A stretch of DNA of 64,000 nt from Pseudomonadota bacterium. GTDB taxonomy: Bacteria > Pseudomonadota > Gammaproteobacteria > Burkholderiales > Burkholderiaceae_C. The stretch covers positions 47,863-111,862 of the forward strand of contig JAJZEC010000005.1 in NCBI GenBank assembly GCA_021805825.1. Direction: 5' to 3'. The notes under the pieces were generated by a model, which searched no databases, was not told where the DNA came from, and was given only the letters and a program-made list of their open reading frames with translations. Positions 45,150 through 55,446 of the stretch are shown here, piece by piece. The position numbers and the translations under genes are program-made. How positions within the stretch are numbered: position 1 is the stretch's first letter; the number at the start of each line of letters is the position of its first letter.

Positions 45150-46577
45150 TCAGAAGTTCAGAGCCCGCCCGTCGGTGGCCAGCGCGGCCTCCTTCATCGC
45201 CTCCGACAGCGTCGGATGGGCATGGCAGATGCGGGCGATGTCCTCGGCACTGGCCTTGAACTCCATCGCCACCGCGGCTTCGGCGACGAGTTCCGAGGCC
45301 AGAGGGCCGATGATGTGCACGCCCAGGATCTCGTCGGTCGCTGCGTCGCTCAGGATCTTGACGAAACCGGTGGTGTCACCCAGCGCGCGCGCACGCCCGT
45401 TGGCCAGGAAGGGGAAGCTGCCCACCTTGCAGGCGCGCCCCGCGGCCTTCAGCGCCTGTTCGGTCTGCCCGACCCAGGCGATCTCCGGGCTCGTGTAGAT
45501 CACCCACGGCACGGTGTTGAAGTCCACGTGCGGCTTCTGCCCGGCCAGGCGCTCGGCCACCGCCACGCCCTCCTCCTCGGCCTTGTGCGCCAGCATCGGC
45601 CCGCGCACGACGTCGCCAATGGCCCAGATGCCCGCGACCTCGGTGCGGCAGTCGCCATCGACCGGGATGAAGCCGCGCTCATCGAGCTGCAGCCCGACCT
45701 TGTCCAGGCCCAGGCCCTCGGTATGCGGCACGCGCCCGATCGAGACCATCAGCGCATCGACCTCGAGCTTGCACTCGGCGCCCTTGGAGTCGGTGTACGA
45801 GATGCGCACCGGGCCCGAGCGAGCCGCCGGCTTGACCTCGGCGATCTTCACCCCGAGCTGGATGTCCAGGCCCTGGCGGCCGAACTGCTTCAGCGCCTCC
45901 TTGGCCACCTGGGCGTCGGCGGCACCGAGGAAATCCGGCAAGGCCTCCAGCACCGTGACCTTCGCTCCCAGCCGGCGCCACACCGAACCCATTTCCAGGC
46001 CGATGACCCCGGCGCCGACAATGCCCATGCGCGCGGGCACCTTGGACAGGCTCAGGGCGCCGCTGTTGGACAGGATGCGCTGCTCGTCGAAGGGCACCCC
46101 GGGCAAGGCGCGCGGGCGCGAGCCGGTGGCGATGATGACCTGACGCGCACGCAGGCTCGTGGGCTCGGCGCCGCTGACCGCGACCTCGAAGCCACCGTCG
46201 ACGCGCGCCGCCAGGCTGGCCTGGCCGTGCACGAAACGCACCTTGTTCTTCTTGAACAGGTAGAGGATGCCGTCGTTGTTCTGCTCGACGACCTTGCTCT
46301 TGCGCGCCAGCATGCGATCGAGGTCGAGCTTGACCCCGGACACTTCCACGCCATGCTCGGCCAGCGCATGGCCGGCATGCTCGTAGTGCTCCGAGGACTG
46401 CAGCATCGCCTTCGACGGGATGCAGCCGACGTTGGTGCAGGTGCCGCCCGGCGCCGGCCTGCCGTCGGCACGGCTCCAGGCGTCGATGCAGGCCACGGAC
46501 ATGCCGAGCTGTGCAGCGCGGATGGCGGCGATGTAGCCCCCGGGGCCGGCTCCGATGACAATCAGGTCGTGATCCAT
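45150..46577 (-). CDS. lpdA: Dihydrolipoyl dehydrogenase (2-oxoglutarate dehydrogenase-linked E3)
   Basis: '[29 protein letters not shown]', '[16 protein letters not shown]'; adjacent to sucB. Confidence 0.96.
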   Translation of the reverse strand: MDHDLIVIGAGPGGYIAAIRAAQLGMSVACIDAWSRADGRPAPGGTCTNVGCIPSKAMLQSSEHYEHAGHALAEHGVEVSGVKLDLDRMLARKSKVVEQNNDGILYLFKKNKVRFVHGQASLAARVDGGFEVAVSGAEPTSLRARQVIIATGSRPRALPGVPFDEQRILSNSGALSLSKVPARMGIVGAGVIGLEMGSVWRRLGAKVTVLEALPDFLGAADAQVAKEALKQFGRQGLDIQLGVKIAEVKPAARSGPVRISYTDSKGAECKLEVDALMVSIGRVPHTEGLGLDKVGLQLDERGFIPVDGDCRTEVAGIWAIGDVVRGPMLAHKAEEEGVAVAERLAGQKPHVDFNTVPWVIYTSPEIAWVGQTEQALKAAGRACKVGSFPFLANGRARALGDTTGFVKILSDAATDEILGVHIIGPLASELVAEAAVAMEFKASAEDIARICHAHPTLSEAMKEAALATDGRALNF

Positions 46578-46585
46578 CGTGTTCC

Positions 46586-47842
46586 TCACAGGTTGAGCAG
46601 CAGGCGCGACGGATCCTCCAGCGCCTCCTTCATCGCGACTAGTCCGAGCACCGCTTCGCGCCCGTCGATGATGCGGTGGTCATAGCTCATCGCCAGGTAG
46701 TTGATCGGACGGATCACGACCTGCCCGTTTTCCACGACCGGCCGATCCTTCGTCGCGTGCACGCCGAGGATCGCCGCCTGCGGCGGGTTGATGATCGGCG
46801 TCGACAGCATCGAACCGAACACCCCACCGTTGCTGATGGAGAAGGTGCCACCGGTGAGATCCTCGATGGCCAGCTTGCCGTCGCGCGCCTTGACGCCGAA
46901 CTCGGCGATCTGGCGCTCGATGTCGGCAAAGCTCATCTGGTCGACGTTGCGCAGGATCGGCACCACCAGGCCTCGCGGGCTGCCCACCGCGATGCCGATG
47001 TCGAAATAGCCGTGGTAGATGATGTCGTTGCCGTCGACCGAGGCGTTGAGCACCGGGTACTTGCGCAGCGCATGCACCGCGGCCTTGACGAAAAAGCTCA
47101 TGAAGCCGAGCTTGACGCCATGCTCCTTCTCGAAGCGATCCTTGTGCGCGTTGCGCAGATCCATCACCGGCTTCATGTTCACTTCGTTGAAGGTCGTGAG
47201 GATGGCGTTTTCCGACTGCGACTGCACCAGGCGCTGGGCGATGCGCGCACGCAGCCGGCTCATCGGCACGCGCTGCTCAGGACGCTCGGCGTAGGCCGAA
47301 AGGTCGACCGCGGCATCGACCTGCGGCAGCGCCTGCGGGGTATTGAAGGGAGCGCCGGTGGCGGCCGCGGCCGCCACGGCCGGAGCGGCCTTCGCCGCGG
47401 TGGCGGCCAGCGCATCGCCCTTGGTGATGCGCCCGCCGCGACCGCTGCCGGCCACGCCATCGGCGGCAATCGACTGCTCGGCAAGGATCTTCGCCGCGGC
47501 CGGCATCGCCACCTTGGGCGCCGCCGCAGCCGCGGGCGCGGCTGCCGCGGCCGGCGCGGGAGCCGCCGCAGGAGCCGCCGCAGCGGGCGCCGCCGCCTTG
47601 CCCTCGGTATCGATGGTGGCGATGAGTTCGTCGGCGACCACGGTGGCGCCGTCCTCCTTCAGCACCGTGGCCAGCACCCCGGCGCTCGGCGAGGGCACCT
47701 CGAGCACGACCTTGTCGGTCTCGATTTCGATCAGCACTTCGTCGCGCGCGACGGCTTCGCCGGGCTTCTTCTTCCACTGCAGCAACGTGGCTTCGGCCAC
47801 GGATTCGGACAATTGGGGAACCTTGACATCAATCTGTGCCAT
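46586..47842 (-). CDS. sucB: Dihydrolipoyllysine-residue succinyltransferase (E2)
   Basis: Lipoyl domain '[22 protein letters not shown]', Ala/Pro linker, catalytic '[22 protein letters not shown]'. Confidence 0.97.
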   Translation of the reverse strand: MAQIDVKVPQLSESVAEATLLQWKKKPGEAVARDEVLIEIETDKVVLEVPSPSAGVLATVLKEDGATVVADELIATIDTEGKAAAPAAAAPAAAPAPAAAAAPAAAAAPKVAMPAAAKILAEQSIAADGVAGSGRGGRITKGDALAATAAKAAPAVAAAAATGAPFNTPQALPQVDAAVDLSAYAERPEQRVPMSRLRARIAQRLVQSQSENAILTTFNEVNMKPVMDLRNAHKDRFEKEHGVKLGFMSFFVKAAVHALRKYPVLNASVDGNDIIYHGYFDIGIAVGSPRGLVVPILRNVDQMSFADIERQIAEFGVKARDGKLAIEDLTGGTFSISNGGVFGSMLSTPIINPPQAAILGVHATKDRPVVENGQVVIRPINYLAMSYDHRIIDGREAVLGLVAMKEALEDPSRLLLNL

Positions 47843-47922
47843 GGTGGGATCTCGCGAGGGTTCGTATGGGTGGGAACGTGGTGTTCGGGGGCGCCGCAGC
47901 ATCAGCGGCCGCGACGCGCAGG

Positions 47923-47950
47923 GGCCCGCGGGCAACCCTGCCCGCGGGCC
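47923..47950. repeat. Strong inverted repeat between sucA and sucB
   Basis: GGCCCGCGGGCA-ACCC-TGCCCGCGGGCC perfect 12-bp arms, 4-nt loop. Confidence 0.9.
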
Positions 47951-47961
47951 GGCAAGCGGGC

Positions 47962-50817
47962 TCATTTGCTCAGCAGGAAGCCCTTGAGCTTGCCGAAGGC
48001 GGAGGCCATCAGCTCCTTCTGCTGCTCGGCGTGCTTGGCGTGGTAACCCACCGCGGTGGACGCCGACGCGGCGCGCCCGGCGTATCCCAGGCGCTGGCCC
48101 TCCTGCATGTTCTCGTGGACATGGTGCTGAACGAAGAACCACGCGCCCTGGTTCTGCGGCTCGTCCTGGCACCAGACGATGTCCCGCAGGTTCGGATAGC
48201 GGCGTAGCTCGGCGGCGAAGGCCTTGTGCGGGAAGGGATAGAGCTGCTCCAGGCGCACGATGGCCACGTCCTGCGACTCGCGCTGCTTGCGCTCGGCGAG
48301 CAGGTCGTAGTAGATCCTGCCGGTGCACACCAGCATGCGCTTGACCTTCGCGGCGTCGAGCCCGCCCTGGTCACCGAGCACGGTGTGGAAGTGCGAGGTG
48401 GCCAGCTCTCCGAGGTCGGAGCGCGCCTCCGGGTGGCGCAGCAGCGACTTCGGGGTCATGATGACCAGCGGCTTGCGGAACGGCCGGATCATCTGCCGGC
48501 GCAGCAAGTGGAAGATCTGCGCCGGAGTCGTCGGCTGGCAGACCTGCATGTTGGTTTCCGCGCACAGCTGCAGGTAGCGTTCCAGGCGCGCCGAGGAGTG
48601 CTCCGGCCCCTGGCCTTCATAGCCATGCGGCAGCATCAGCGTCAGGCCGGAGGCGCGCCCCCACTTGACCTCGCCGGAGGAGATGAACTGATCGATCACG
48701 ACCTGCGCGCCGTTGGCGAAATCGCCGAACTGCGCTTCCCAGATCACCAGGGTGTTGGGGTCGGCGGTCGAGTAGCCGTACTCGAAGCCCAGCACCGCCT
48801 CCTCCGAGAGGATGGAGTCGATGACGACGAAGGGCGCCTGGCCTTCGAAAACGTTCTCCAACGGCACATAGCTGCCGGCGTCCCAGCGCTCGCGCTTCTG
48901 GTCGTGCAGCACCGCGTGGCGATGGCTGAAGGTGCCGCGCCCGCAATCCTCGCCCGACAGACGCACCGGGTAGCCGTTGGCCACCAGCGAGGCGAAGGCC
49001 AGATGCTCGCCCATGCCCCAGTCCAGGCTGAGCTCGCCGCGACCCATGCGCGCGCGGTCGGCGATCACCCGCTCGACCAGCGGGTGCAGCTTGAAGTCCT
49101 CGGGCACCGTGGTGATGCGTTCGGCCAGGCGCTTGAGCTCGGCCAGCGGCAACGCGGTGTCGGCGCTGTCGGTCCACTTGCGGTTGAGGAAATTGGCCCA
49201 ATCGACCGCGAACTTGCTCTTGTAGTTGGACAGCACGGGCTCGAGCGCCCGCTCTCCATCCTCCATCGCCTGGCGGAAGGACTGCACCATGGCCTCTCCG
49301 TCGGCCTCGGCGATGACGCCCTGGCTGGCCAGACGATCGACATAGAGCTTGCGCGTGCCCGGATGGGCGGCGATCTTCTTGTACATCAGCGGCTGGGTCA
49401 CCGCCGGGGTGTCCTGCTCATTGTGGCCGAGCTTGCGGAAGCAGACGATATCCACGACGACGTCATGGGCGAATTCGGCGCGGTAGTCGACGGCCAACTG
49501 GCAGCACAGTGCGACCGCTTCCGGATCGTCGCCGTTGACGTGCAGCACGGGCGCCTCGATCATCTTGACCACGTCGGTGCAATACAGGGTCGAGCGGGCG
49601 TCGCGGGGATCGGAGGTGGTGAATCCGATCTGGTTGTTGATCACGATGTGCAGCGTGCCCCCGGTGGAATAGCCCCGGGTCTGCGCCAGCGCCAGGGTTT
49701 CCATCACGACGCCCTGGCCGGCGAAGGAGGCGTCGCCGTGCACCTGCACCGGCAGCACCTGCTCGCCGCGCTTGTCGCCGCGGCGTTCCTGGCGGGCGCG
49801 CGCCGAACCCTCGACGACCGGGTTGACGATTTCCAGGTGCGAGGGGTTGAAGGCCAGCGAGAGATGGATCGGACCCGACGGGGTCGACACGTCACTGGAG
49901 AATCCCTGGTGGTACTTGACGTCGCCCGACGGAAGCTCCGAGGCGTGCTTGCCCTCGAACTCGGCGAACAGATCCTTGGGACGCTTGCCCAGGGTGTTGA
50001 CCAGCACGTTCAGGCGTCCGCGGTGCGCCATGCCGATGATCACTTCCTGCGCACCGCGCTCGGCGCCACGCTGGATGACCTCATCCATGCCGACGATGAA
50101 GCTTTCACCACCTTCCAGCGAGAAGCGCTTCTGGCCGACGTAGCGGGTGGCCAGGAAACGCTCGAGTCCCTCGGCACCGGTGAGCTTTTCCAGGATGTCG
50201 CGCTTCTTTTCGGCGCTGAAGCTCGGGCGCGTCCGGATGCTTTCCAGGCGCTGCTGCCACCAGCGCTTCTGACCCTGATCGCTCAGGTACATGAATTCGG
50301 CGCCGATCGATCCGCAGTAGGTTTCGTGCAGATTGTTGATGAGCTCGCGCAGGCTCATCGTTTCCTGGCCGAAATAGGTATTGCTGACGTTGAAACTGGT
50401 TTCCAGATCGGCGTCGCTGAAACCGTAGAACGACGGCTCGAGGTCGGGAATCTGCGGTCGTTCGGCGCGCTTCAGGGGATCGAGATCGGCCCAGCGCACC
50501 CCTACATTGCGGTAGGCGGCGATCAGTTGCTGGGCAGCAACACGCTTGCGGGCGAGTTCGGCGTCGGCCCCGATCTGCACGACCCGCGTGGCGCCGCTGC
50601 GCGCGCGCTCGGCAAACGCGGCCTGCACCGGAGCATGGGGGATGTCGCGGGAATTGCTGCCGTCGACTGCCGGGACATGCTGCAGGGCGTCGAAGTAGTC
50701 GCGCCAGTGATCCGGCACCGCGCCGGGGTTCGACAGGTAGGTTTCGTACAGCTCCTCGACGTAAGGAGCGTTGCCGCCGAACAGGTAGGAGTTCGCGCGT
50801 TGCTGCTGGATGGTCAT
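47962..50817 (-). CDS. sucA: 2-oxoglutarate dehydrogenase E1 component
   Basis: '[36 protein letters not shown]', '[17 protein letters not shown]', '[20 protein letters not shown]'-like region. Confidence 0.97.
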   Translation of the reverse strand: MTIQQQRANSYLFGGNAPYVEELYETYLSNPGAVPDHWRDYFDALQHVPAVDGSNSRDIPHAPVQAAFAERARSGATRVVQIGADAELARKRVAAQQLIAAYRNVGVRWADLDPLKRAERPQIPDLEPSFYGFSDADLETSFNVSNTYFGQETMSLRELINNLHETYCGSIGAEFMYLSDQGQKRWWQQRLESIRTRPSFSAEKKRDILEKLTGAEGLERFLATRYVGQKRFSLEGGESFIVGMDEVIQRGAERGAQEVIIGMAHRGRLNVLVNTLGKRPKDLFAEFEGKHASELPSGDVKYHQGFSSDVSTPSGPIHLSLAFNPSHLEIVNPVVEGSARARQERRGDKRGEQVLPVQVHGDASFAGQGVVMETLALAQTRGYSTGGTLHIVINNQIGFTTSDPRDARSTLYCTDVVKMIEAPVLHVNGDDPEAVALCCQLAVDYRAEFAHDVVVDIVCFRKLGHNEQDTPAVTQPLMYKKIAAHPGTRKLYVDRLASQGVIAEADGEAMVQSFRQAMEDGERALEPVLSNYKSKFAVDWANFLNRKWTDSADTALPLAELKRLAERITTVPEDFKLHPLVERVIADRARMGRGELSLDWGMGEHLAFASLVANGYPVRLSGEDCGRGTFSHRHAVLHDQKRERWDAGSYVPLENVFEGQAPFVVIDSILSEEAVLGFEYGYSTADPNTLVIWEAQFGDFANGAQVVIDQFISSGEVKWGRASGLTLMLPHGYEGQGPEHSSARLERYLQLCAETNMQVCQPTTPAQIFHLLRRQMIRPFRKPLVIMTPKSLLRHPEARSDLGELATSHFHTVLGDQGGLDAAKVKRMLVCTGRIYYDLLAERKQRESQDVAIVRLEQLYPFPHKAFAAELRRYPNLRDIVWCQDEPQNQGAWFFVQHHVHENMQEGQRLGYAGRAASASTAVGYHAKHAEQQKELMASAFGKLKGFLLSK

Positions 50818-50934
50818 GGTGAGCTCACTGGGACGCCGGGTCTGCCGGCCGGGAGTGGGTGAAACGACACCATGCGCGCACCCGGGTACCCCGCGCACGC
50901 GCACAGCGGTCCGATGACGCCTGAACCAGCGACT

Positions 50935-50963
50935 ACTTTAACAGTGCTGTTGATGCAACGCAA
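50935..50963 (-). promoter_or_regulatory. Candidate sigma70 promoter for sucA
   Basis: - strand TTGCGT-N17-TAAAGT with TG extension, ~120 bp upstream of the sucA ATG. Confidence 0.35.
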
Positions 50964-51053
50964 AATGCTGCATGGCGGGGACTCGACGCGTGATGGTCGA
51001 AGAAAATGCGGAAAACCCTGCAAAATCCCGATCCATAACGCGGAAATAAACGC

Positions 51054-51081
51054 AAAAAGGGCCGGATCGCAATCCGGCCCT
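51054..51081 (-). terminator. Rho-independent terminator of the sox operon (downstream of soxB)
   Basis: - strand AGGGCCGGAT-TGCG-ATCCGGCCCT followed by TTTTG; 10-bp perfect stem plus U-tract. Confidence 0.85.
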
Positions 51082-51138
51082 CGGCAAAGTCAAGGCTCTG
51101 GCGCTGTCTCGGCGCGCCCACGCCGCCGCCGCGCCCTG

Positions 51139-52863
51139 TCAGGTGGCGAGCCCGGGATTGCCGCGCATGCCGATCAGGCGAGGCTGGCTGGGCTTGAGGG
51201 GCTTGACCGTCGGGTTGTGCCGCAGGTACTCCTCGACGACATCCCAGATCGGGGGGTTGGAGGACTGGGCGGAGGCTTGCTGCACCGGTGCCCAGCCGGC
51301 CACCTTGTAGGTGCGCGCTGGATCGATCGGCTTGCCGTGCAGGCGCATGTCCTGGATGCGGTTGCCCATTTTCTCCTGCGGTGCGCAGGCATAGCTCATC
51401 GCTCCGACACGCACCATGTCACCACCCTGCTGGTAATAGGGATCCGGGTTGAACAGGTTGTCGCACACGTCCTCCATCACCGCCTTGATGGTCTTGCCGT
51501 TCATTTCGCTCAAGGTGCAGTAGGGGTAGGTGATGGCCAGCTGGGTCATCAGCGCCTCGCGGGTGATCGGCTCTCCGGGCAGCAGGCTGCCGCCCCAGCG
51601 GAAGCCGGGGGAGAAGGCCAGGTCGCCGCCGCGCACCGCGAGCATCGCGTCGAGGATCAGCTGATCCCAGGTGCCATTGAAGTTGCCGCGGCGGTACAGC
51701 ACGCCCTCGGTATGCCCCAGCACCTCGTCGAGCTTGCTGGCGTAGGGCGCGCGCAGCTTGTCGATGAGTCGCTGCATCGACGCGTCCGCAGGCAGGAGCT
51801 CGGAGAACACGGGCAGCAGGCGGTACTTGTATCCGACCATCTTTCCGCCGCGCACGTCGAAGTCCATGACCGCGAGGAACTTGCCGTGCGAGCCCGCGTT
51901 CGTCACCAGGGTCATGCCGCCCGAGGGCCTGCGCACCTCCACCGCGACGGCCTCACCGTCATGCGTGTGGCCGCCGAAGATGCAGTCGATGCCTTCGACC
52001 AGCGAAGCCATCTTGCGATCGACGTCCATGCCGTTGTGGGAGATCACGACCACCAGCTGCGCACCCTTGGCCCGCGCTTCCTTGACCACCGACTGCATGT
52101 GGTGGGTGTCGATGCCGAAGGTCCAGTCGGGCATCAGGTAGGCCGGATTGGCGATCGGTGTGTAGGGGAAGGCCTGCCCGATCACGGCGACCTGGATCCC
52201 GTTCATCTGCTTCATCACGTAGTCCGGGAATACCGGGTCGCCGAAGTCGGCGGTCTTGACGTTCTGCGCGACAAAATCGATGCGGCCCTTGAAGTCCTTT
52301 TTCAGGACTTCCTGCACCCGGGCCTCGCCGTAGGTGAACTCCCAGTGCGCGGTCATCACGTCGACCCCGAGCTCGAGCTGGGCCTCGACCATGTCCTGGC
52401 CCTTCGTCCACAGCGACAGCGCGGTGCCCTGCCAGGTATCGCCGCCGTCGAGCAGCAGCGCACCCGGGCGCGAGGCCTTCAGCCGCTTGACCAGGGTCGC
52501 GATGTGGGCGTAGCCGCCCATGCGGCCGTACTGCCTGCCGGCGCGTTCGAAGTCCAGGTAGGTGAAGGCGTAGGACTCGCGGGTATCGGGCCGGAATCCC
52601 ACGCGCTTGAGGTAGTTGGCGCCCACCAGGTGGGGCAGGCGCCCGCGCATGCCGCCAATGCCGATGTTCACGCTGGGTTCGCGGAAATACACCGGCTGCA
52701 GGTGGGCGTGGCTGTCGGTCATGTGCAGGAAATGCACATTGCCGCTGACCGGCGGGTTGTACAGGGAATCGACCTCGGCTGCGCTGGCCTCGCGCAGCAT
52801 CGGAAAGCCACAGGCGCCGGCCGCGGCCAGCACACTCAGGAATTCGCGGCGGGAAATGCTCAT
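51139..52863 (-). CDS. soxB: Thiosulfohydrolase SoxB
   Basis: Tat signal 'MSISRREFLSVLAAAGAC', 'HFLHMTDSHAHLQPVYFREPS', 'GGDTWQGTALSLWTKGQDMV'. Confidence 0.97.
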   Translation of the reverse strand: MSISRREFLSVLAAAGACGFPMLREASAAEVDSLYNPPVSGNVHFLHMTDSHAHLQPVYFREPSVNIGIGGMRGRLPHLVGANYLKRVGFRPDTRESYAFTYLDFERAGRQYGRMGGYAHIATLVKRLKASRPGALLLDGGDTWQGTALSLWTKGQDMVEAQLELGVDVMTAHWEFTYGEARVQEVLKKDFKGRIDFVAQNVKTADFGDPVFPDYVMKQMNGIQVAVIGQAFPYTPIANPAYLMPDWTFGIDTHHMQSVVKEARAKGAQLVVVISHNGMDVDRKMASLVEGIDCIFGGHTHDGEAVAVEVRRPSGGMTLVTNAGSHGKFLAVMDFDVRGGKMVGYKYRLLPVFSELLPADASMQRLIDKLRAPYASKLDEVLGHTEGVLYRRGNFNGTWDQLILDAMLAVRGGDLAFSPGFRWGGSLLPGEPITREALMTQLAITYPYCTLSEMNGKTIKAVMEDVCDNLFNPDPYYQQGGDMVRVGAMSYACAPQEKMGNRIQDMRLHGKPIDPARTYKVAGWAPVQQASAQSSNPPIWDVVEEYLRHNPTVKPLKPSQPRLIGMRGNPGLAT

Positions 52864-52886
52864 CTCGGATCCTTCACGACAAGGCA

Positions 52887-52912
52887 GCCCGCCGTCGCCG
52901 GGCGTGGCGGGC
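52887..52912 (-). repeat. Inverted repeat in soxX-soxB gap (second stem)
   Basis: GCCCGCC-N12-GGCGGGC. Confidence 0.8.
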
Positions 52913-52921
52913 AGGAGCGGA

Positions 52922-52953
52922 CGCGCGGCGCCGCCAGGGGCGGCTGCCGCGCG
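52922..52953 (-). repeat. 14-bp-stem hairpin just after soxX
   Basis: CGCGCGGC-GCCGCC-AGG-GGCGGC-(T)-GCCGCGCG: 14 paired bp with one bulged T. Confidence 0.9.
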
Positions 52954-52964
52954 ATCCTGTTGGG

Positions 52965-53615
52965 TTACTGGTTGACCGGGGAATCCGGGTTCATCAGCAG
53001 GGCCATCACATCCTTCATCTGCTGCTCGGTGAGGATCCTGTGGGCGCCGAAGGGCGGCATGAAACTGCAGGCGTTGAAGGCCGCGGAATCGTAGATGCGC
53101 GCCCAGGTGTATTTCAGCACCGCAGGGGTGTTGCCCCGCAGCCTGGCATAGTGGTAGAGATCCGGGCCGATGGTTCCCTGCGAGGGGTCGTTGGCGATCA
53201 TGTGGTGGCAGGCCAGACAGTTGCCGCCGTTGACGCTGCCGGGCTTGTCGCTCCACTGCATGCCCTTGCCGTTCTCGGCCACCTTCAGCCCGGCCTTCCA
53301 GTTGCCCAGGTACTGGCCGTCGGCCGGATAGACCACCCGCGACAGCGCGCGCGACTCGATGCCCTGCGCCACCGAGGCGGGCATCGCAGTGCCGAGGGCG
53401 TCGTAGCGCGAGCATTCGTACTGTGTCGGCGTCTGCTTCAGACGCGAGACCTTGGCCTGCCCCTTGCTGGTGAAATCGTGGTGCAGGATGGACTGGAAGG
53501 ATGCGGTGGCGAAGGGATCGCCCTCCTGCATGGCGGTCTGCGGCTTGTTGCCGGCGCAGCCGGCAAGGGTCGCGGCGCCCAGCGCGGCAAGCGCGACTCG
53601 TGCGATGTGGTTCAT
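52965..53615 (-). CDS. soxX: Cytochrome c SoxX, with predicted lipobox
   Basis: 'VNGGNCLACHHMIANDPSQGTIGPDLYHYARLRG' heme motif and SoxX core; N-terminus 'LAALGAATLAGCAGNK'; next to soxA. Confidence 0.94.
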   Translation of the reverse strand: MNHIARVALAALGAATLAGCAGNKPQTAMQEGDPFATASFQSILHHDFTSKGQAKVSRLKQTPTQYECSRYDALGTAMPASVAQGIESRALSRVVYPADGQYLGNWKAGLKVAENGKGMQWSDKPGSVNGGNCLACHHMIANDPSQGTIGPDLYHYARLRGNTPAVLKYTWARIYDSAAFNACSFMPPFGAHRILTEQQMKDVMALLMNPDSPVNQ

Positions 53616-53628
53616 GTCGTCTCCCGGC

Positions 53629-54471
53629 TTAGCGCTTGAACGTCGGTGTGTGCAGCGTGGCGCCGTTGGAATTCACCCCCATGTACTCGATCAGGTCGAT
53701 CACCGCATTCGAGGTGAACTTGGGCGCCGGCCAGCGCTGCTGGCGCTCGCAGGCCAGCATGCGCCACTCGAGGGTGCGCGCCACCCCCTGCGAATTCGGA
53801 TAGGCGGGCCAGGTCGCGTAGGACTGTGCCGCTTCCGCGTTGGTCAGGTTGGGCAGCGCGGAGATCTTGATGCGCTTGCCGCTCTGGGAGTGGCAGGCCG
53901 CACAGGAGAAACTGTAGGGTCCAGCACGGTAGAAGAACAGCTTCCTGCCGTTTTCGTAGGCCAGGCGTTCCTGCGGCGTGTCCTGCGGAATGGCGATCCG
54001 CATGCCGTCGGATTCGTGGGCCACGTACAGCGCCAGGTTCTCCAGCGGGGTCGAGTTGCCGCCTTCCTTGGCGAACGGTGCCTTCTCGATCTCCTTGGCC
54101 GACAGCCCCTGCAGGGTTTCCATGCAGGTCACCAGCCGCGACTCCAGATCCTGCACCTTGCCGGTGTCGGCGAAATAGCGCGGCAACTGCGCGTAGGCCC
54201 CCTTGACCACACCCGGGCCGAGCCCGAGGTCGCACTGCTGCAGCGAGGCATGCATGGGGCCGCGCTTCTCGCCCCACAGCTTGCGGCCGTCGTCGATGTT
54301 GAAGTCGGCCGGGTTGCCACCCATTTCATTCATCAACTGCAGGTAGGCATTGCCCTGCTCGGTGATCGAGTCGGCCGCATGCGCCTGCAGCGCTGCGGCG
54401 CCCAGCCAGAGCATCGCTGGAAGGCCCATCCAGACCAGTGCGGTTCTCTTGCTTGCTAGTCGCTGTTTCAT
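53629..54471 (-). CDS. soxA: L-cysteine S-thiosulfotransferase subunit SoxA, apparently monoheme
   Basis: 'YSFSCAACHSQSGKRIKISALPNL', distal Cys 'LEWRMLACERQQRWP'; only one CXXCH. Confidence 0.95.
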   Translation of the reverse strand: MKQRLASKRTALVWMGLPAMLWLGAAALQAHAADSITEQGNAYLQLMNEMGGNPADFNIDDGRKLWGEKRGPMHASLQQCDLGLGPGVVKGAYAQLPRYFADTGKVQDLESRLVTCMETLQGLSAKEIEKAPFAKEGGNSTPLENLALYVAHESDGMRIAIPQDTPQERLAYENGRKLFFYRAGPYSFSCAACHSQSGKRIKISALPNLTNAEAAQSYATWPAYPNSQGVARTLEWRMLACERQQRWPAPKFTSNAVIDLIEYMGVNSNGATLHTPTFKR

Positions 54472-54510
54472 CGTCTCCTCGCCAACGGTTCTTGCTGCAC
54501 GGCCGACCCT

Positions 54511-54532
54511 GCGCCCGGCCTGCGCCGGGCGC
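54511..54532 (-). repeat. Hairpin just after soxZ
   Basis: GCGCCCGGC-CTGC-GCCGGGCGC perfect 9-bp arms, 4-nt loop, 4 nt past the soxZ stop. Confidence 0.9.
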
Positions 54533-54536
54533 GCGA

Positions 54537-54851
54537 TCACGACATCACGGTGGTGGTGCCGGTCTGCGTCTCCCCCTTGTTGTCCAGCCAGGTCACGGAC
54601 ACGGCGTCGCCCGCCTTGCCGCCTTTGAAGCTGAACTCCAGGAAGGGATTCTTGGATACCGCGATACCCCAGTCGCAATGCATCACTTCGGTGTCGCCGT
54701 GCTTGCACACGACGGTCTGGATGAAATGTGCGGGAATGATCTTGCCATCCGGCCCCTTGATCAACCCGGTATCTTCCGGGTGGCTGATGAGGACGCGGAC
54801 GACGACGGTATCGCCTTGCATGTTTGCGCGCATGCGCATCGGATTGGGCAT
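54537..54851 (-). CDS. soxZ: Thiosulfate oxidation carrier complex protein SoxZ
   Basis: 'PNPMRMRANMQGDTVVVRVLISHPEDTGL...PFLEFSFKGGKAGDAVSVTWLDNKGE'. Confidence 0.96.
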   Translation of the reverse strand: MPNPMRMRANMQGDTVVVRVLISHPEDTGLIKGPDGKIIPAHFIQTVVCKHGDTEVMHCDWGIAVSKNPFLEFSFKGGKAGDAVSVTWLDNKGETQTGTTTVMS

Positions 54852-54905
54852 CTCGAACTCCAACAAAGATTCTGTGCGGTTGCAATGCTGCGGGCAGGCG
54901 CGGAC

Positions 54906-55382
54906 TCAGCCGCCGCAGCCGCCCAGTGTGACCTTGATTTCCTTCTTGCTGTAGAGCAGCTTGTCGCCGACCTGGGCCACCGCGTAGACGTCCGATGTCT
55001 TGGCCATCTTGATGCGCGTGGCGACATTCGGCAACGCGCCGTTCTTCAGGTGGAACACCGCGGCCAGCGCGTTCGGGTTGTCAGCGACCACGATGCCCAG
55101 CATGGTGACCCCGGAGGCGCTGGCCTGGATGCCCACCGGAACCACGGCTCCGTTTTCGGCGATGTCCGGACCGATGATCGAAACCTCGCTGCTGGCCGTC
55201 GGAGTCAGGCCCATCTCCTTGGCCACCGCGTCGAGCGACTTGGCGGAAAACAGCTCCGGGCTCCAGCCCGGGGGATTGGCCGCGGCCTGGGCTGAAGCCG
55301 GAGCGAGCCCGGCGGTGACGGCCAGGCCTGCGACCGCCGCGCCCGCACCCAGTTGCATGACCTGACGACGAGACTGATTCAT
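54906..55382 (-). CDS. soxY: Thiosulfate oxidation carrier protein SoxY
   Basis: Tat signal 'MNQSRRQVMQLGAGAAVAGLAV', C-terminal carrier motif GGCGG. Confidence 0.97.
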   Translation of the reverse strand: MNQSRRQVMQLGAGAAVAGLAVTAGLAPASAQAAANPPGWSPELFSAKSLDAVAKEMGLTPTASSEVSIIGPDIAENGAVVPVGIQASASGVTMLGIVVADNPNALAAVFHLKNGALPNVATRIKMAKTSDVYAVAQVGDKLLYSKKEIKVTLGGCGG

Positions 55383-55412
55383 TCCTCGAACTCCTCACTG
55401 AAAGAAAAGCGA

Positions 55413-55437
55413 GCGCCGGATGATCGATTCCCGGCGC
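55413..55437 (-). repeat. Hairpin just after soxD
   Basis: GCGCCGG-N11-CCGGCGC perfect 7-bp arms, 9 nt past the soxD stop. Confidence 0.85.
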
Positions 55438-55446
55438 CTGTTGTGG

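Noticed and set aside
47510-47610. Ala/Pro-rich low-complexity tract in sucB
   Set aside because: Typical flexible linker between lipoyl and catalytic domains of E2 proteins
48226-50862. 878-aa + strand ORF opposite sucA
   Set aside because: Antisense GC artefact of the sucA gene; no recognisable domain
50872-53094. 740-aa + strand ORF opposite soxB
   Set aside because: Antisense artefact; soxB is complete on the - strand
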